Below are positions 10,036 to 19,414 of a DNA stretch of 64,000 bases, piece by piece. Source of the DNA: Cytophagaceae bacterium ABcell3 (GTDB taxonomy: Bacteria; Bacteroidota; Bacteroidia; Cytophagales; Cytophagaceae). Under the pieces are notes generated by a model. That model saw nothing but the letters and a program-made list of their open reading frames with translations. It had not been told where the DNA came from and made no database searches. The stretch is taken from positions 3,494,584 to 3,558,583 of the forward strand of contig CP133159.1 in the NCBI GenBank assembly GCA_030913385.1, read 5' to 3'. Both the position numbers and the translations under genes were made by a program. Each line of letters starts with the position of its first letter. The stretch's first letter is position 1.

Positions 10036-10147
10036 AAAGCTGCCTAAAGTTAAGTGTAAAAAACAACATCAGCAACACCAAATCTTTGATATCACAGCGT
10101 CAAGAACTCAATGACATAACCAATGTCCTACTTAATGTTATAAAATC

Positions 10148-10188
10148 AAAGTGCCAACCTAAACATGCTTTTATGTGGTTGGCACTTT
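10148..10188. terminator. Intrinsic terminator downstream of M23 peptidase gene
   Basis: A perfect 12-bp stem (AAAGTGCCAACC at 10148-10159, GGTTGGCACTTT at 10177-10188) with T-rich DNA on both sides. On the minus strand it follows the M23 gene by 30 bp. Between them the 15-bp sequence ATAATAGACTTATGA is tandemly duplicated (about 10192-10222), the second copy carrying the gene's stop codon. Confidence 0.85.
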
Positions 10189-10217
10189 ATTATAATAGAC
10201 TTATGAATATAATAGAC

Positions 10218-11192
10218 TTATGACAGTGATTGGTTTTCTTTAGAGGCAATTTCCAGAATCTTCTCATATTCTTCTGGATTCAGATCGTTATAGAAGTAAT
10301 GAACAGGGTTTACTTTTTTCCCGTTGTGGATCACTTCATAATGCAGATGGGGAGCTGTTGAAGATCCAGTATTTCCGACATAACCTATACACTCGCCCCT
10401 CTTCACCTTTTGTCCTTGCTTCACATTAAATGCACTCATGTGGGCATATTTAGTCACATAACCATAACCATGGTCGACTTCGACCTGCTTACCGTAGCCT
10501 CCTAAACTTGTTTGCACCAAGCGCACCTTACCATCGCCCGTAGCATAAATTGGGGTACCTTTAGGCGCCATAAAATCTACCCCTGTATGCATTTTCTTAA
10601 CTTTATAGATTGGGTGAAAACGCATACCAAAGCCAGATACCAGTTTATTAAGCTCCTTATTGATCACAGGTTGAATAGCCGGTATGCTGGCCAACATATC
10701 CTGCTTGTTTTTGACCATTTCAGCCAACTCATCATGAGATTTGGTCTGAATGTACATCTGGCGCTTCAGGTTTTCCATTTTCTGAATCGTGTTAACAATC
10801 AGTTTTTCGGTACCAGAGCTTTTGGCAAGAATATTTTTATAGTTAGAGTTAAACATGTTTTTGCTGCGGATATTGGCAGGAATAGGTTCTGCCTCGAAAA
10901 TCACCCTATATATGTTATCATCTCTTTCCTGAAGGGAAGTAAGCATGTCCCTGGCCATATCCAGCTCCTTGTTCAAAAGCTCATAATAAAGGATCAGTTC
11001 TTCATTTTCACGAGCAAGAGCGGTTTCCTTAGGAGACTCAAAATATCTTGTATAGGCAAACACAAGCCCAACGGCAAATACAAAACTCAAAAGAACAAAA
11101 CCAGCAGCATTGAGAATAATGTCTGAAGTTGATGTCTTTACCCTTTCGTATTTACAAGTTTCGGTGTCGTAGTAATAATTTATTCTGGCCAT
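10218..11192 (-). CDS. M23 family peptidoglycan endopeptidase, membrane anchored
   Basis: Zinc metallopeptidase that cuts peptidoglycan cross-links in the periplasm. Domain order: short basic cytoplasmic tail, one membrane span (~27-47, ILNAAGFVLLSFVFAVGL), a coiled coil (~55-165) and a LytM/M23 domain (~200-300). The zinc ligands are visible in HTGVDFMAPKG and in HLHYEVIHNGKKVNP, with H in YAHMSAF. All catalytic residues are present, unlike degenerate EnvC-type activators. The architecture matches the Bacteroidota M23 protein usually encoded next to alaS, which is indeed the divergent neighbour here. Confidence 0.93.
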   Translation of the reverse strand: MARINYYYDTETCKYERVKTSTSDIILNAAGFVLLSFVFAVGLVFAYTRYFESPKETALARENEELILYYELLNKELDMARDMLTSLQERDDNIYRVIFEAEPIPANIRSKNMFNSNYKNILAKSSGTEKLIVNTIQKMENLKRQMYIQTKSHDELAEMVKNKQDMLASIPAIQPVINKELNKLVSGFGMRFHPIYKVKKMHTGVDFMAPKGTPIYATGDGKVRLVQTSLGGYGKQVEVDHGYGYVTKYAHMSAFNVKQGQKVKRGECIGYVGNTGSSTAPHLHYEVIHNGKKVNPVHYFYNDLNPEEYEKILEIASKENQSLS

Positions 11193-11337
11193 TATAAACT
11201 TCCTGTTTTTATTCTAACTTTGCAATTAGTAAAATTATTTGAATAAACGCTTATTCATGTAATTTTTCTGCAAACAAACATGTAATATATAAAAAAGTTT
11301 TGTAAAAATATAACTTTAAAAGGAACATTTAGGCCTG

Positions 11338-13974
11338 ATGGAATCTAAAATAATCAGAAAAAAATTTTTGGAGTTTTTTAAGTCAAAAGAGCATCAAATC
11401 GTTAGCTCTGCTCCCATTGTAAATAAAAATGACCCCACCCTGATGTTCACCAATGCAGGTATGAACCAGTTCAAGGACTATTTCCTTGGCAACAAAGTTC
11501 CTACCAGCAGAAGGGTGGCCGATACCCAAAAATGCCTTCGTGTATCTGGTAAGCACAACGATTTGGAAGAAGTTGGCATAGATACCTACCACCATACAAT
11601 GTTCGAAATGCTGGGCAACTGGTCTTTTGGGGATTATTTCAAAGAAGAGTCTATTCAATGGTCTTGGGACTTGCTCACTGAAGAGTTTAAACTGCCGAAA
11701 GACCGCATATATGTTACTGTATTTGGTGGCGATCCTGCTGAAAACCTACAACCAGACAATGAAGCTTACCAATTATGGAAAAAAATAGTACCAGAAGACA
11801 GGATCCTTTATGGCTCTAAAAAAGACAACTTCTGGGAAATGGGCGACCAAGGGCCATGTGGGCCTGCGTCTGAAATCCATATAGATTTGCGCCCAGAGGA
11901 AGAGATTGCCAAAATTCCTGGCAAAAACCTGGTAAATGAAGACCACCCATTGGTCGTAGAAATTTGGAACATCGTTTTTATACAATACAACAGAAAAGCC
12001 GATAGCAGCCTTGAACCATTACCTGAAAAACATATTGATACAGGCATGGGCTTTGAACGTCTGGTAATGGCCATACAAAACAAAACATCTAATTATGACA
12101 CAGATGTTTTCCAGCCACTTATAAAGTTCATTGCCGATCACGCAGGTAAAAAATATGGCCAGAACCCTCAAGACGATATTGCCATGCGGGTACTTTCTGA
12201 CCACATAAGGGCCATTTCGTTTACTATTGCCGATGGACAATTACCATCAAACAATAAGGCAGGCTATGTTATTAGAAGAATTTTAAGAAGAGCGGTAAGA
12301 TATGCCTATACTTTCCTCAACTTCCGGGAGCCTTTCCTTTATAAAATGGTGCCACTGTTGGCCAAACAATTCGAAGAGGTGTTTCCTGAACTTAAAGAAC
12401 AACAGGACTTTGTTCAAAAAGTAATTCAGGAAGAAGAAAGCTCTTTCTTGCGGACCTTAGAAAACGGTCTTAAAAGACTTGAGCAAATAAAAGCGGAAAT
12501 AAACGGAAAGACAGATACCATAGATGGGAAAACAGTATTTGAACTCTATGACACTTTTGGCTTCCCACTTGACCTCACAGCACTTATAGCCAGGGAAAAC
12601 GGACTCAAAATAGATGAGGAAGGTTTCCAAGAAGAAATGGCACAGCAAAAAGACCGGTCAAGAAAAGCGGCTACTACAGAAACCGGCGATTGGCAATTGG
12701 TTCATGCAGAAGAACACGAACCAGAGTTTATCGGTTACGACCACCTGCAAAGTGCCTCTTCTATCGTAAAATACAGAAAAGTAAAAGCCAAGAAGAAAGA
12801 GCAATACCAAGTAGTATTGGACACCACACCTTTTTATGCTGAAAGCGGTGGTCAAGTTGGAGATACCGGCTATTTGGAAGTTGGCAGCGAAAAAATACCT
12901 GTTACTGACACAAAAAGGGAAAATGACCTTATTATTCACCTGACAGATAAGCTTCCGGCAGACCCTAAAGCTGAAGTAAATGCAGTGGTAGACGTAAAAA
13001 AACGTCAACTGACCAAAAACAACCATACAGCCACACACCTTTTACACGCAGCCTTGAGGCAAGTACTCGGAGACCATGTCACACAAAAAGGGTCTTTTGT
13101 TAACGACAAAGTACTAAGGTTCGATTTTTCCCATTTCTCCAAACTTTCTGATGAAGAGCTCACAGAGATAGAAAAGATCGTTAATAAAAAAATAAGGGAA
13201 AACATACCCTTGGACGAAAAGCGCAATGTACCTATAGAGGAAGCGCAAAAGCTAGGTGCTATGGCCTTGTTTGGTGAAAAATATGGAGACTTTGTTAGGG
13301 TCATTACTTTTGATCCCAAATACTCTGTTGAACTTTGTGGCGGAACACATGTTCAAGCTACAGGCGAAATAGGGTTTTTCAAAATAGTTTCAGAGTCTTC
13401 TGTAGCAGCAGGAGTAAGGAGAATAGAAGCCGTAACAGCAGATGAAGCTGAAAAATACGTCAATCAGAACCTTGACGTTCTAAACCTTATAAGAGCAACT
13501 TTAAAAACTACGGGAGACCCTGTAAAAGCAGTAGGGGACCTTCTTGAAGAGAAAAACACCCTTGCCAAGCAGGTAGAAGCTTATCAAGGACAAGAAGGAC
13601 AGACGGTAAAAGAGGCTTTACTGGAAAAATCTACTAACTTTGGGGGAATCAACTGCATTATAGAATCGTTAAAGATTTCATCAGCAGATACCTTGAAAAA
13701 TATCGCTTTCGAGCTAAGAAACCAGGTAGAGAACCTTTATTTGGTGTTGGCTGCTGAAATAGAAGGCCGACCTCATATAACCGTGATGTTGTCTGACAAT
13801 ATCGTCAAGGAGCGCAGCTTGAATGCAGGCAAAATCGTCAAAGACCTAGCCAAAGAGATTCAAGGTGGCGGTGGCGGACAGCCATTCTATGCAACTGCAG
13901 GAGGCAAAAACAGTGCAGGTTTGCCTAAAGTAACAGAAAAAGCCACCGAATTTATTAAAAGCACAGTGGCATAA
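11338..13974 (+). CDS. alaS: Alanine--tRNA ligase
   Basis: Charges tRNA-Ala. The 878-residue protein has the full class II layout: aminoacylation core (~1-245, motifs RVADTQKCLRVSGKHND and GMGFERLVM), tRNA-recognition region, editing domain with zinc ligands HTATHLLHAAL and CGGTHV (~670), and the C-terminal DHHA1 domain with GGGGGQPFYATAGG (~845). Its ATG starts about 145 bp from the divergent M23 gene. gatB follows 53 bp downstream on the same strand, making a translation-related transcription unit. Confidence 0.98.
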   Translation: MESKIIRKKFLEFFKSKEHQIVSSAPIVNKNDPTLMFTNAGMNQFKDYFLGNKVPTSRRVADTQKCLRVSGKHNDLEEVGIDTYHHTMFEMLGNWSFGDYFKEESIQWSWDLLTEEFKLPKDRIYVTVFGGDPAENLQPDNEAYQLWKKIVPEDRILYGSKKDNFWEMGDQGPCGPASEIHIDLRPEEEIAKIPGKNLVNEDHPLVVEIWNIVFIQYNRKADSSLEPLPEKHIDTGMGFERLVMAIQNKTSNYDTDVFQPLIKFIADHAGKKYGQNPQDDIAMRVLSDHIRAISFTIADGQLPSNNKAGYVIRRILRRAVRYAYTFLNFREPFLYKMVPLLAKQFEEVFPELKEQQDFVQKVIQEEESSFLRTLENGLKRLEQIKAEINGKTDTIDGKTVFELYDTFGFPLDLTALIARENGLKIDEEGFQEEMAQQKDRSRKAATTETGDWQLVHAEEHEPEFIGYDHLQSASSIVKYRKVKAKKKEQYQVVLDTTPFYAESGGQVGDTGYLEVGSEKIPVTDTKRENDLIIHLTDKLPADPKAEVNAVVDVKKRQLTKNNHTATHLLHAALRQVLGDHVTQKGSFVNDKVLRFDFSHFSKLSDEELTEIEKIVNKKIRENIPLDEKRNVPIEEAQKLGAMALFGEKYGDFVRVITFDPKYSVELCGGTHVQATGEIGFFKIVSESSVAAGVRRIEAVTADEAEKYVNQNLDVLNLIRATLKTTGDPVKAVGDLLEEKNTLAKQVEAYQGQEGQTVKEALLEKSTNFGGINCIIESLKISSADTLKNIAFELRNQVENLYLVLAAEIEGRPHITVMLSDNIVKERSLNAGKIVKDLAKEIQGGGGGQPFYATAGGKNSAGLPKVTEKATEFIKSTVA

Positions 13975-14027
13975 ACAGATTGAAATTTTAGATTTAAACA
14001 AACAGGCTTAGGCCAATAAATAAAATT

Positions 14028-15482
14028 ATGAGTACTTCGGTTAATGAAAAATATCAGCCGGTAATCGGGCTTGAGGTGCACGCCCAGTTACAGACCAAAA
14101 GCAAAATGTTTGCGTCAGACTCCAATGAATTTGGCAATCTACCTAATACCAACATTAGTGCCATTACACTGGCCCATCCTGGCACACTGCCTCGAATCAA
14201 TAAAAGAGCAGTAGAGTTTGCCGTAAAAATGGGACTGGCTTGTAATTGTGAAATTAACCGTATCAATTCTTTTGACCGCAAAAACTATTTTTACCCTGAC
14301 TTGCCTAAGGGCTATCAGGTTACCCAAGACAGGGCACCTATCTGCCTGGGCGGTTATATCAACATAAAAACCAAAGCTGGCGAGAAGAAAGTGCGCCTAA
14401 ACCGTATCCATATGGAAGAGGATGCGGGAAAAAACATGCACCTGGCAGGTGAAACAGATACGTTGGTAGATTACAACCGTGCCGGTGTACCACTGATAGA
14501 AATTGTTACAGAACCTGATATTTCCACACCAGAAGAAGCCTTTGCCGTAGTTGCTGAAATCAGGAAGCTGGTCAGATACCTAGAAATCTGTGACGGTAAT
14601 ATGGAAGAAGGCTCCCTACGTTGTGATGCCAATATTTCTATCATGCCCAAAGGCAGCACTACATTTGGAAAAAAAGTGGAGGTCAAAAACATGAACTCTA
14701 CCAGAAACGTCCAGAGAGCTGTGGAGCATGAAATAATGAGGCAGATTGAAGAGACAGAAAAAGGAAATGCCATTGTTTCTGAAACCCGCCAGTTCGATGC
14801 CCCTACCGGTACAACTACCAGTATGCGTACCAAAGAAGAGCTTAACGACTACAGATATTTTCCTGAGCCAGACTTGCAGCCTTTGAAAATTTCTGAAGAT
14901 TGGCTTGACGGCATCAGGCAAAACATGCCAAGCCTTCCGCACGAACTGTACAAAAAGTTTACACAGGAGTATAAACTACCTGAGTATGACGCCCAAGTTC
15001 TTACTGACTCTAAAGAAGTTGCACTATACTTTGAAGAACTTTGCACACATACAAAAAAGTACAAAGCTGCTTCGAACTGGGTCATGGGGCCAGTAAAATC
15101 ATATTTAAATGAACTAACTTTGCATATAAAGGATTTTCCAATTAGTACTGAAAAATTGGCAGACCTTATAGACTTTGTAGATTCAGGAAAAGTGAATTAT
15201 ACCATTGCCTGTCAGAAAATATTCCCTGTTTTACTAAAAGCAGACGGAAGGACAGCTAAAGAAATCGCTGAACACTTCAACCTGATACAGGAAAGTGACA
15301 CTTCGGCCATTCAACCAATTATAGATGAGGTATTGGCTAAGTTTCCAGAAAAAGTCGCAGAGTATAAAGGAGGCAAAAAGGGTATTTTGGGCATGTTTAT
15401 GGGTGAGATAATGAAACGCACCAAAGGTAAAGCCGACCCTAAAGTTACCAGTGAACTAGTACGACAATCGCTTGAAAATTAA
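14028..15482 (+). CDS. gatB: Asp-tRNA(Asn)/Glu-tRNA(Gln) amidotransferase subunit B
   Basis: The tRNA-binding and kinase subunit of the GatCAB transamidosome, which converts misacylated Glu-tRNA-Gln or Asp-tRNA-Asn. GatB signature segments are present: IGLEVHAQLQTKSKMFA at the N-terminus, YFYPDLPKGYQVTQ, HMEEDAGKN, DYNRAGVPLIEIVTEPD and the C-terminal YqeY-like helical tail ending MKRTKGKADPKVTSELVRQ. Its 484 residues are standard. gatA and gatC are not in the window, as is usual in Bacteroidota where the subunits are dispersed. Confidence 0.98.
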   Translation: MSTSVNEKYQPVIGLEVHAQLQTKSKMFASDSNEFGNLPNTNISAITLAHPGTLPRINKRAVEFAVKMGLACNCEINRINSFDRKNYFYPDLPKGYQVTQDRAPICLGGYINIKTKAGEKKVRLNRIHMEEDAGKNMHLAGETDTLVDYNRAGVPLIEIVTEPDISTPEEAFAVVAEIRKLVRYLEICDGNMEEGSLRCDANISIMPKGSTTFGKKVEVKNMNSTRNVQRAVEHEIMRQIEETEKGNAIVSETRQFDAPTGTTTSMRTKEELNDYRYFPEPDLQPLKISEDWLDGIRQNMPSLPHELYKKFTQEYKLPEYDAQVLTDSKEVALYFEELCTHTKKYKAASNWVMGPVKSYLNELTLHIKDFPISTEKLADLIDFVDSGKVNYTIACQKIFPVLLKADGRTAKEIAEHFNLIQESDTSAIQPIIDEVLAKFPEKVAEYKGGKKGILGMFMGEIMKRTKGKADPKVTSELVRQSLEN

Positions 15483-15497
15483 TAAACACTATTGCTA

Positions 15498-16658
15498 ATG
15501 AGATTTTCTTATTTCCTGTTTTTAATAGCCTCTGCAGGGATTATTTCCTGTACAGGAAGCCAGGATAAAAAAAATTTGGCTGACAATGGATACCAGATTA
15601 CTGGAAAAATAGACAACCTGTCAGACAATGAAATAATTTTGTACAAACTTGAAAACAATTCATGGAAAGGGGTAGATACGACCCAAGCCAATGACAAAAA
15701 CGAGTTTGTATTTCAAGGAAAAGTTAAAGAGAGCGACTTTTACCTGATTGGGTATGACAAAGAAAAATCGCTTGCACTGGTTCTGGACAATATATCGTTA
15801 AAAGTATCAGCAGACGCCAATGACCCGCAAGGAAGCCCTGCTGTTAAAGGTTCCTCTGATAACGATGACCTGTATGTATTGCTACCCCGTGTTATTGCAT
15901 ACAATGATTCAATTCAGTTTCTTAAAGCTGAGCTGGAGCGTCTAGAAACCGAAGAGAAAAGTGACTCTCTTAAAGCCGTCTTAGCAGAAATAGACGCTTA
16001 TAAACAGTCTAACGAAAAGTGGCTAAAGAACTTTGCTGATAGCATAATGCCTTCTATGGCCGTTTTCAAAGCTATTCAGTTTCTTGATCCTTATCAAAAT
16101 ACAGAGTATTTGAATAAACTGGCTATTCGCATGAAAAAAGAAATGCCAGATGCTAAATATACTCAGCAGTATGCCACAGAGATTACCCGTATGGCCGAGG
16201 AGAAAAGGAAAAGAGAAGAAAAAATGGCCAACAGCAAGGTAAGCGAAGGTAAAAAAGCGCCTGACTTTGCCTTAACAGACCCTGAAGGAAATGAAATATC
16301 TCTGAGTGATTTGCAAGGTAAATATGTACTGCTTGACTTTTGGGCTTCTTGGTGTAACCCTTGTAGGCAGGAAAATCCAAACCTAGTAAAAGCCTATCAG
16401 AAGTTTAACAAAAAAAACTTTGAGATTTTCAGTGTCTCACTTGACCAAAAAGAAGATGCATGGTTGAGGGCTATCAAAAAAGATAACATGACTTGGAAAC
16501 ATGCTTCGGACTTAGGCGGATGGCAATCGTCAGTGGTTCCTAAATATGAACTAGAAGGTATTCCTGCAACATTCCTGCTAGATCCTGAAGGAAACATTAT
16601 AGCCAGAGACTTGAGAGGCGATGCACTCGAAAAGAAACTGGAAGAAGTACTTAAATAA
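15498..16658 (+). CDS. TlpA-like thioredoxin lipoprotein with DUF4369 domain
   Basis: Extracytoplasmic thiol-disulfide oxidoreductase. A lipoprotein signal ends in a lipobox at about residue 18 (..AGIISC). An N-terminal DUF4369 beta domain (~25-115), a charged helical linker and a C-terminal AhpC/TSA-thioredoxin domain (~250-386) follow. The redox site is WASWCNPC and the cis-proline is in GIPATFLL. An in-frame TTG lies two codons upstream, but ATG at 15498 directly precedes the hydrophobic leader. It begins 15 bp after gatB and ends in a strong terminator, so it is the last gene of the alaS-gatB unit. Confidence 0.92.
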   Translation: MRFSYFLFLIASAGIISCTGSQDKKNLADNGYQITGKIDNLSDNEIILYKLENNSWKGVDTTQANDKNEFVFQGKVKESDFYLIGYDKEKSLALVLDNISLKVSADANDPQGSPAVKGSSDNDDLYVLLPRVIAYNDSIQFLKAELERLETEEKSDSLKAVLAEIDAYKQSNEKWLKNFADSIMPSMAVFKAIQFLDPYQNTEYLNKLAIRMKKEMPDAKYTQQYATEITRMAEEKRKREEKMANSKVSEGKKAPDFALTDPEGNEISLSDLQGKYVLLDFWASWCNPCRQENPNLVKAYQKFNKKNFEIFSVSLDQKEDAWLRAIKKDNMTWKHASDLGGWQSSVVPKYELEGIPATFLLDPEGNIIARDLRGDALEKKLEEVLK

Positions 16659-16660
16659 TA

Positions 16661-16696
16661 AAAAAAGTGATGGTTCTAAACAGCCATCACTTTTTT
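16661..16696. terminator. Intrinsic terminator after tlpA-like gene
   Basis: A 13-bp perfect stem (AAAAAAGTGATGG / CCATCACTTTTTT) with a 10-base loop starts two bases after the stop codon and ends in a T-tract. Confidence 0.92.
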
Positions 16697-16874
16697 ATTT
16701 CCCCTCCCGCTTATCCTTTGTATAGCTTGATGACCTTTCTCCCCCCTACACACCCAATATTTATCTTAATTCAATAAACTAACATTCAATGACTTACCTC
16801 AAACATTGTTTTTTTTTGAACATTTATACCCACATATACAGTTCTTTCTATACAGGTATTTAATGTTTTTAACT

Positions 16875-17045
16875 ATGAAGAATCAAAAAAAGCATAATGA
16901 GAAAGGCAAAGCGGAAAAAGTAAAAAAGACTGCTTTAAGTGATGGTGGTGAGTTTATATCAGTGAGGCCTCACAAAGATGATTTTTCGGATCAGGATCAC
17001 AAAGAAAACTTTGATTTTGACAAAGCAAAAGGATATACAAAATAA
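16875..17045 (+). CDS. Small highly charged hypothetical protein
   Basis: A 56-residue reading frame from ATG at 16875, rich in Lys, Glu and Asp, with no hydrophobic segment (MKNQKKHNEKGK.. to ..DKAKGYTK). I do not recognise a family. The frame could be extended upstream to 16806, but that adds a Phe-rich segment unlike the rest. It ends at a strong terminator, which supports it being a transcribed unit. The coding status is uncertain. Confidence 0.45.
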   Translation: MKNQKKHNEKGKAEKVKKTALSDGGEFISVRPHKDDFSDQDHKENFDFDKAKGYTK

Positions 17046-17078
17046 AAAACAGAGGTCCCAACAGCCTCTGTTTTTTTT
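17045..17078. terminator. Bidirectional terminator between small ORF and PRC-barrel gene
   Basis: The stem ACAGAGG / CCTCTGT with a loop of about 8 bases has an A-run on the left and eight T on the right. It serves the plus-strand small ORF and, read the other way, the minus-strand PRC-barrel gene that ends at 17077. Confidence 0.85.
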
Positions 17079-17553
17079 ATTTTGCTCTGTTTCTTCTCCT
17101 ATAAAGCCCTCCATCATCAAAAAACGGGTCATGATAAAACTCCTTATGTTCAAGTGTTCTGTTGTACCCATTGCCGTGCAATACCTCGCGAACTTCATGC
17201 TCATAATCTCGAGTAACCGGCCCGCCATGAAAAACAGGGGTATTCATTAATTTCTCCTGATCTAGTAGTTCTAAGTAGACCGTATCATCCCCCTCCTCTC
17301 CGACTTCTACCAAACCAATTGGAACAATTAGGTGCCGCTCTCCCCCGGCATGGGCAAATTCACTAGCCGCTTTAATATCTACATACCTAACTTTTTCTGC
17401 TTCTTTATCTACGATAAACTCATTCACCACCCCAAGCTTTTTATCGTCAGCGCCTATAACAGGCCAAGACCGTATATCGGGGTCATTGTTGGCTACTTCA
17501 TAATCATCAAGTTCGCTCAACCTAAATAAATGATGGTTGTCTTTTTTGTCCAT
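17077..17553 (-). CDS. PRC-barrel domain protein
   Basis: A 158-residue cytoplasmic protein whose first ~110 residues form a PRC-barrel (LFRLSELDDYEV, WPVIGADDKKLGVVNEFIVD, RYVDIKAASEF, LIVPIGLVEV). This domain occurs in RimM and in photosynthetic reaction-centre H subunits. Here it resembles the stand-alone stress-associated PRC-barrel proteins, with a polar C-terminal tail rich in His, Asp and Arg. It overlaps the 3' end of the upstream membrane protein by 37 bp, so the two are co-transcribed. The function is not known. Confidence 0.82.
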   Translation of the reverse strand: MDKKDNHHLFRLSELDDYEVANNDPDIRSWPVIGADDKKLGVVNEFIVDKEAEKVRYVDIKAASEFAHAGGERHLIVPIGLVEVGEEGDDTVYLELLDQEKLMNTPVFHGGPVTRDYEHEVREVLHGNGYNRTLEHKEFYHDPFFDDGGLYRRRNRAK

Positions 17554-18212
17554 AGATACATATTTTCAAAATGACAAAATTTATGCTGCCGATATACCAA
17601 AACGTCTTCTTCCTGAAATACAATATCCCGAATAAACCCTCCTGAGAGGTTAAAAAAACGTTGAACTTCACTCCCCTGTTCATCTATTTGCACATCAATA
17701 TCTATGCTTTTAGCTGCCGCCCGTACCTGTCCTATTTGGGTATCTAGCCTGGGAAACCGTTGAATCTGCAACTGTTCCATCCAATTGACTGCACTAATAA
17801 GGCCTGACCTGAGCGAATCCGCACGTAAACCTGTATTCGGAGACTGTTGAATGTATCGGGCTACTCCATCCAGCCTAGCTCTATTTTCCTTAATATCTAT
17901 ACCAGAAATCCTATATTCTTTTGAAAGAACCTCCAATGCGCCCGCAAGCAAGCGAACCCCTCTTGACACATGCGCATGGTCAATTTGTTCTTCTGATAGC
18001 GTATCGGTCACCGCTACATAAGTAAGGAACTCATTAATCTCTTGGGGAATTCCAGCCGTACCTTCGTTTTGCACCTCTGGATCTTCGATGTCCGCTACCT
18101 GTCGCTCCCTGTCAAATACCCTTACCACCAACCATATGACCAAAAGCCCTAGCAAGACACCCAATACCCAAGGCCAAATAGGCTTCTTCTTCTGTATCCG
18201 TATATCAGCCAT
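17517..18212 (-). CDS. Hypothetical single-pass membrane protein upstream of PRC-barrel gene
   Basis: I do not recognise the family. After a short basic cytoplasmic N-terminus (IQKKKPIWPW) there is one membrane span (~14-31, VLGVLLGLLVIWLVV). A soluble, mostly helical region follows (~40-230) without recognisable catalytic motifs. Its last ~12 codons are read in another frame from the start of the PRC-barrel gene, a 37-bp overlap that implies coupled expression. The unusual C-terminal tail (aromatic and Cys-rich, ending IIYLG) may reflect drift of an ancestral stop codon into the downstream gene. Confidence 0.65.
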   Translation of the reverse strand: MADIRIQKKKPIWPWVLGVLLGLLVIWLVVRVFDRERQVADIEDPEVQNEGTAGIPQEINEFLTYVAVTDTLSEEQIDHAHVSRGVRLLAGALEVLSKEYRISGIDIKENRARLDGVARYIQQSPNTGLRADSLRSGLISAVNWMEQLQIQRFPRLDTQIGQVRAAAKSIDIDVQIDEQGSEVQRFFNLSGGFIRDIVFQEEDVLVYRQHKFCHFENMYLWTKKTTIIYLG

Positions 18213-18235
18213 AATTTTTAATTCTTACCTGTTAA

Positions 18236-18258
18236 CTCAAAATATGCAATAGAGTTTA
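18236..18258. repeat. Degenerate copy of the palindromic repeat family
   Basis: ACTCAAAATATGCAATAGAG resembles the AACCTGAAATATGCATTAGAAC arm of the element at 9993, with about five mismatches. It lies just upstream of the minus-strand gene starting at 18212. Weak match. Confidence 0.35.
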
Positions 18259-18417
18259 TTATGATTGACAAAACAACAAAAAATCATCGAAATTTGACAA
18301 AAAGCACCCCAAGTTCAAAAAAATAACAAATCACAATCAGGTAAAAACAACAAAGGAGAAACAGATAGGTTCTGCTCCTCCTTCGTTGATAATGCAAATT
18401 TTACCTTCCTAATTCTT

Positions 18418-19158
18418 TTACCTTTTACTCATTATTTTGCTTAAAAGTCGCAAAATTTCAAGGTAAAGCCAGATTAAAGTGACAGTCAAACCAAAAGCTG
18501 CATACCATTCCATGTATTTTGGCGCTCCTGCTGCACTACCCTGCTCAATAAAGTCAAAATCCAGAACTAGGTTAAGAGCTGCTATTACTACCACAAATAA
18601 GCTAAACCCGATACCCATCCAGCCACTATCATGAATATAAGGCATAGAAGAACCAAAAAGATTCAATACGAAGGAAAGAAGGTAAACAACCGCTATAGCG
18701 CCTGTTGCAGCCACAACACCTAACTTAAAGTTTTCGGTAGCTTTGATATAACCCGACTTATAAGCCAGCAACAAACATAAAAAAGTACCCATAGTCAATG
18801 TCAAGGCCATAACCACAATACCTGGAAACATGGCCTCAAAAATAGCACTCACTGACCCTAAAAAAAGACCTTGAAACAATGCATAAACAGGGGCTGTAAC
18901 AGCAGACCACTGTTTTTTAACAACTGTAACAATGGCCATAAGCAAACCACCTCCTATACCTACATACATAAGCGGCTGAACCCAAGGGCTGCCATTTATG
19001 AACATAGACCAAGAACACGCACTTGTCAAAAATACCAGCAACAACATTAGGGCAGACTTGTTAACGGTACCGCCAATGGTCATAGTTTCTGTTTGACCTG
19101 GAACGGCTGTACAAGTTGTAAAAATTTCAGATTTTAATGTTGGGTTAGATGATCTCAT
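18418..19158 (-). CDS. Bax inhibitor-1 / YccA family membrane protein
   Basis: A 246-residue integral inner-membrane protein with seven predicted spans and the BI-1 end pattern: a charged, helical C-terminus (YLEILRLLSKIMSKR) after an amphipathic last span. A polar N-terminal ~30 residues precede the first span. Conserved BI-1 features visible are the LVLDFDFIEQG stretch between spans 6 and 7 and MEWYAAFGLTVTLIWLYLEILRL. Members are linked to FtsH-dependent membrane quality control and calcium leak; the role here is inferred from the family. It is a single gene. Confidence 0.9.
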   Translation of the reverse strand: MRSSNPTLKSEIFTTCTAVPGQTETMTIGGTVNKSALMLLLVFLTSACSWSMFINGSPWVQPLMYVGIGGGLLMAIVTVVKKQWSAVTAPVYALFQGLFLGSVSAIFEAMFPGIVVMALTLTMGTFLCLLLAYKSGYIKATENFKLGVVAATGAIAVVYLLSFVLNLFGSSMPYIHDSGWMGIGFSLFVVVIAALNLVLDFDFIEQGSAAGAPKYMEWYAAFGLTVTLIWLYLEILRLLSKIMSKR

Positions 19159-19232
19159 ATAAAAGTGTCTAGTTTAACATGCCAATTAAGCTATTAATCA
19201 TAAAATTAAAAAAGAATAACGACTTTTTTTTC

Positions 19233-19303
19233 AACCTAGATTATGCATATGATTTGAAGTTATTTTGCCACGCAATATAAAGTTCTAGTGCATAATCCAA
19301 GTT
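19233..19303. repeat. Variant palindromic repeat with expanded centre
   Basis: The left arm AACCTAGATTATGCATA (19233) and right arm GTGCATAATCCAAGTT (ending 19303, complementary orientation) match the arms of the 43-bp element at 9993, but about 38 bp of unrelated sequence separates them. The right half also carries AAGTTCTAGTGCATAAT, the conserved loop-arm junction. Confidence 0.6.
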
Positions 19304-19414
19304 CAACCATTACGCCATCAGCAGGTTAACATAAACACCTATAAGTTTAGAACATTTCTTATACAAAAAGGTACAACTACTACAATGTATTATGACAAGC
19401 TACTAATATAACAC

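Noticed and set aside
10512-11126. 204-codon open frame antisense to the M23 peptidase
   Set aside because: The M23 frame has clear domains and catalytic residues; the antisense frame has none and is a composition shadow.
16806-16874. Upstream extension of the small charged ORF
   Set aside because: The added Phe-rich residues differ sharply in composition from the rest, and ATG 16875 gives a coherent product.
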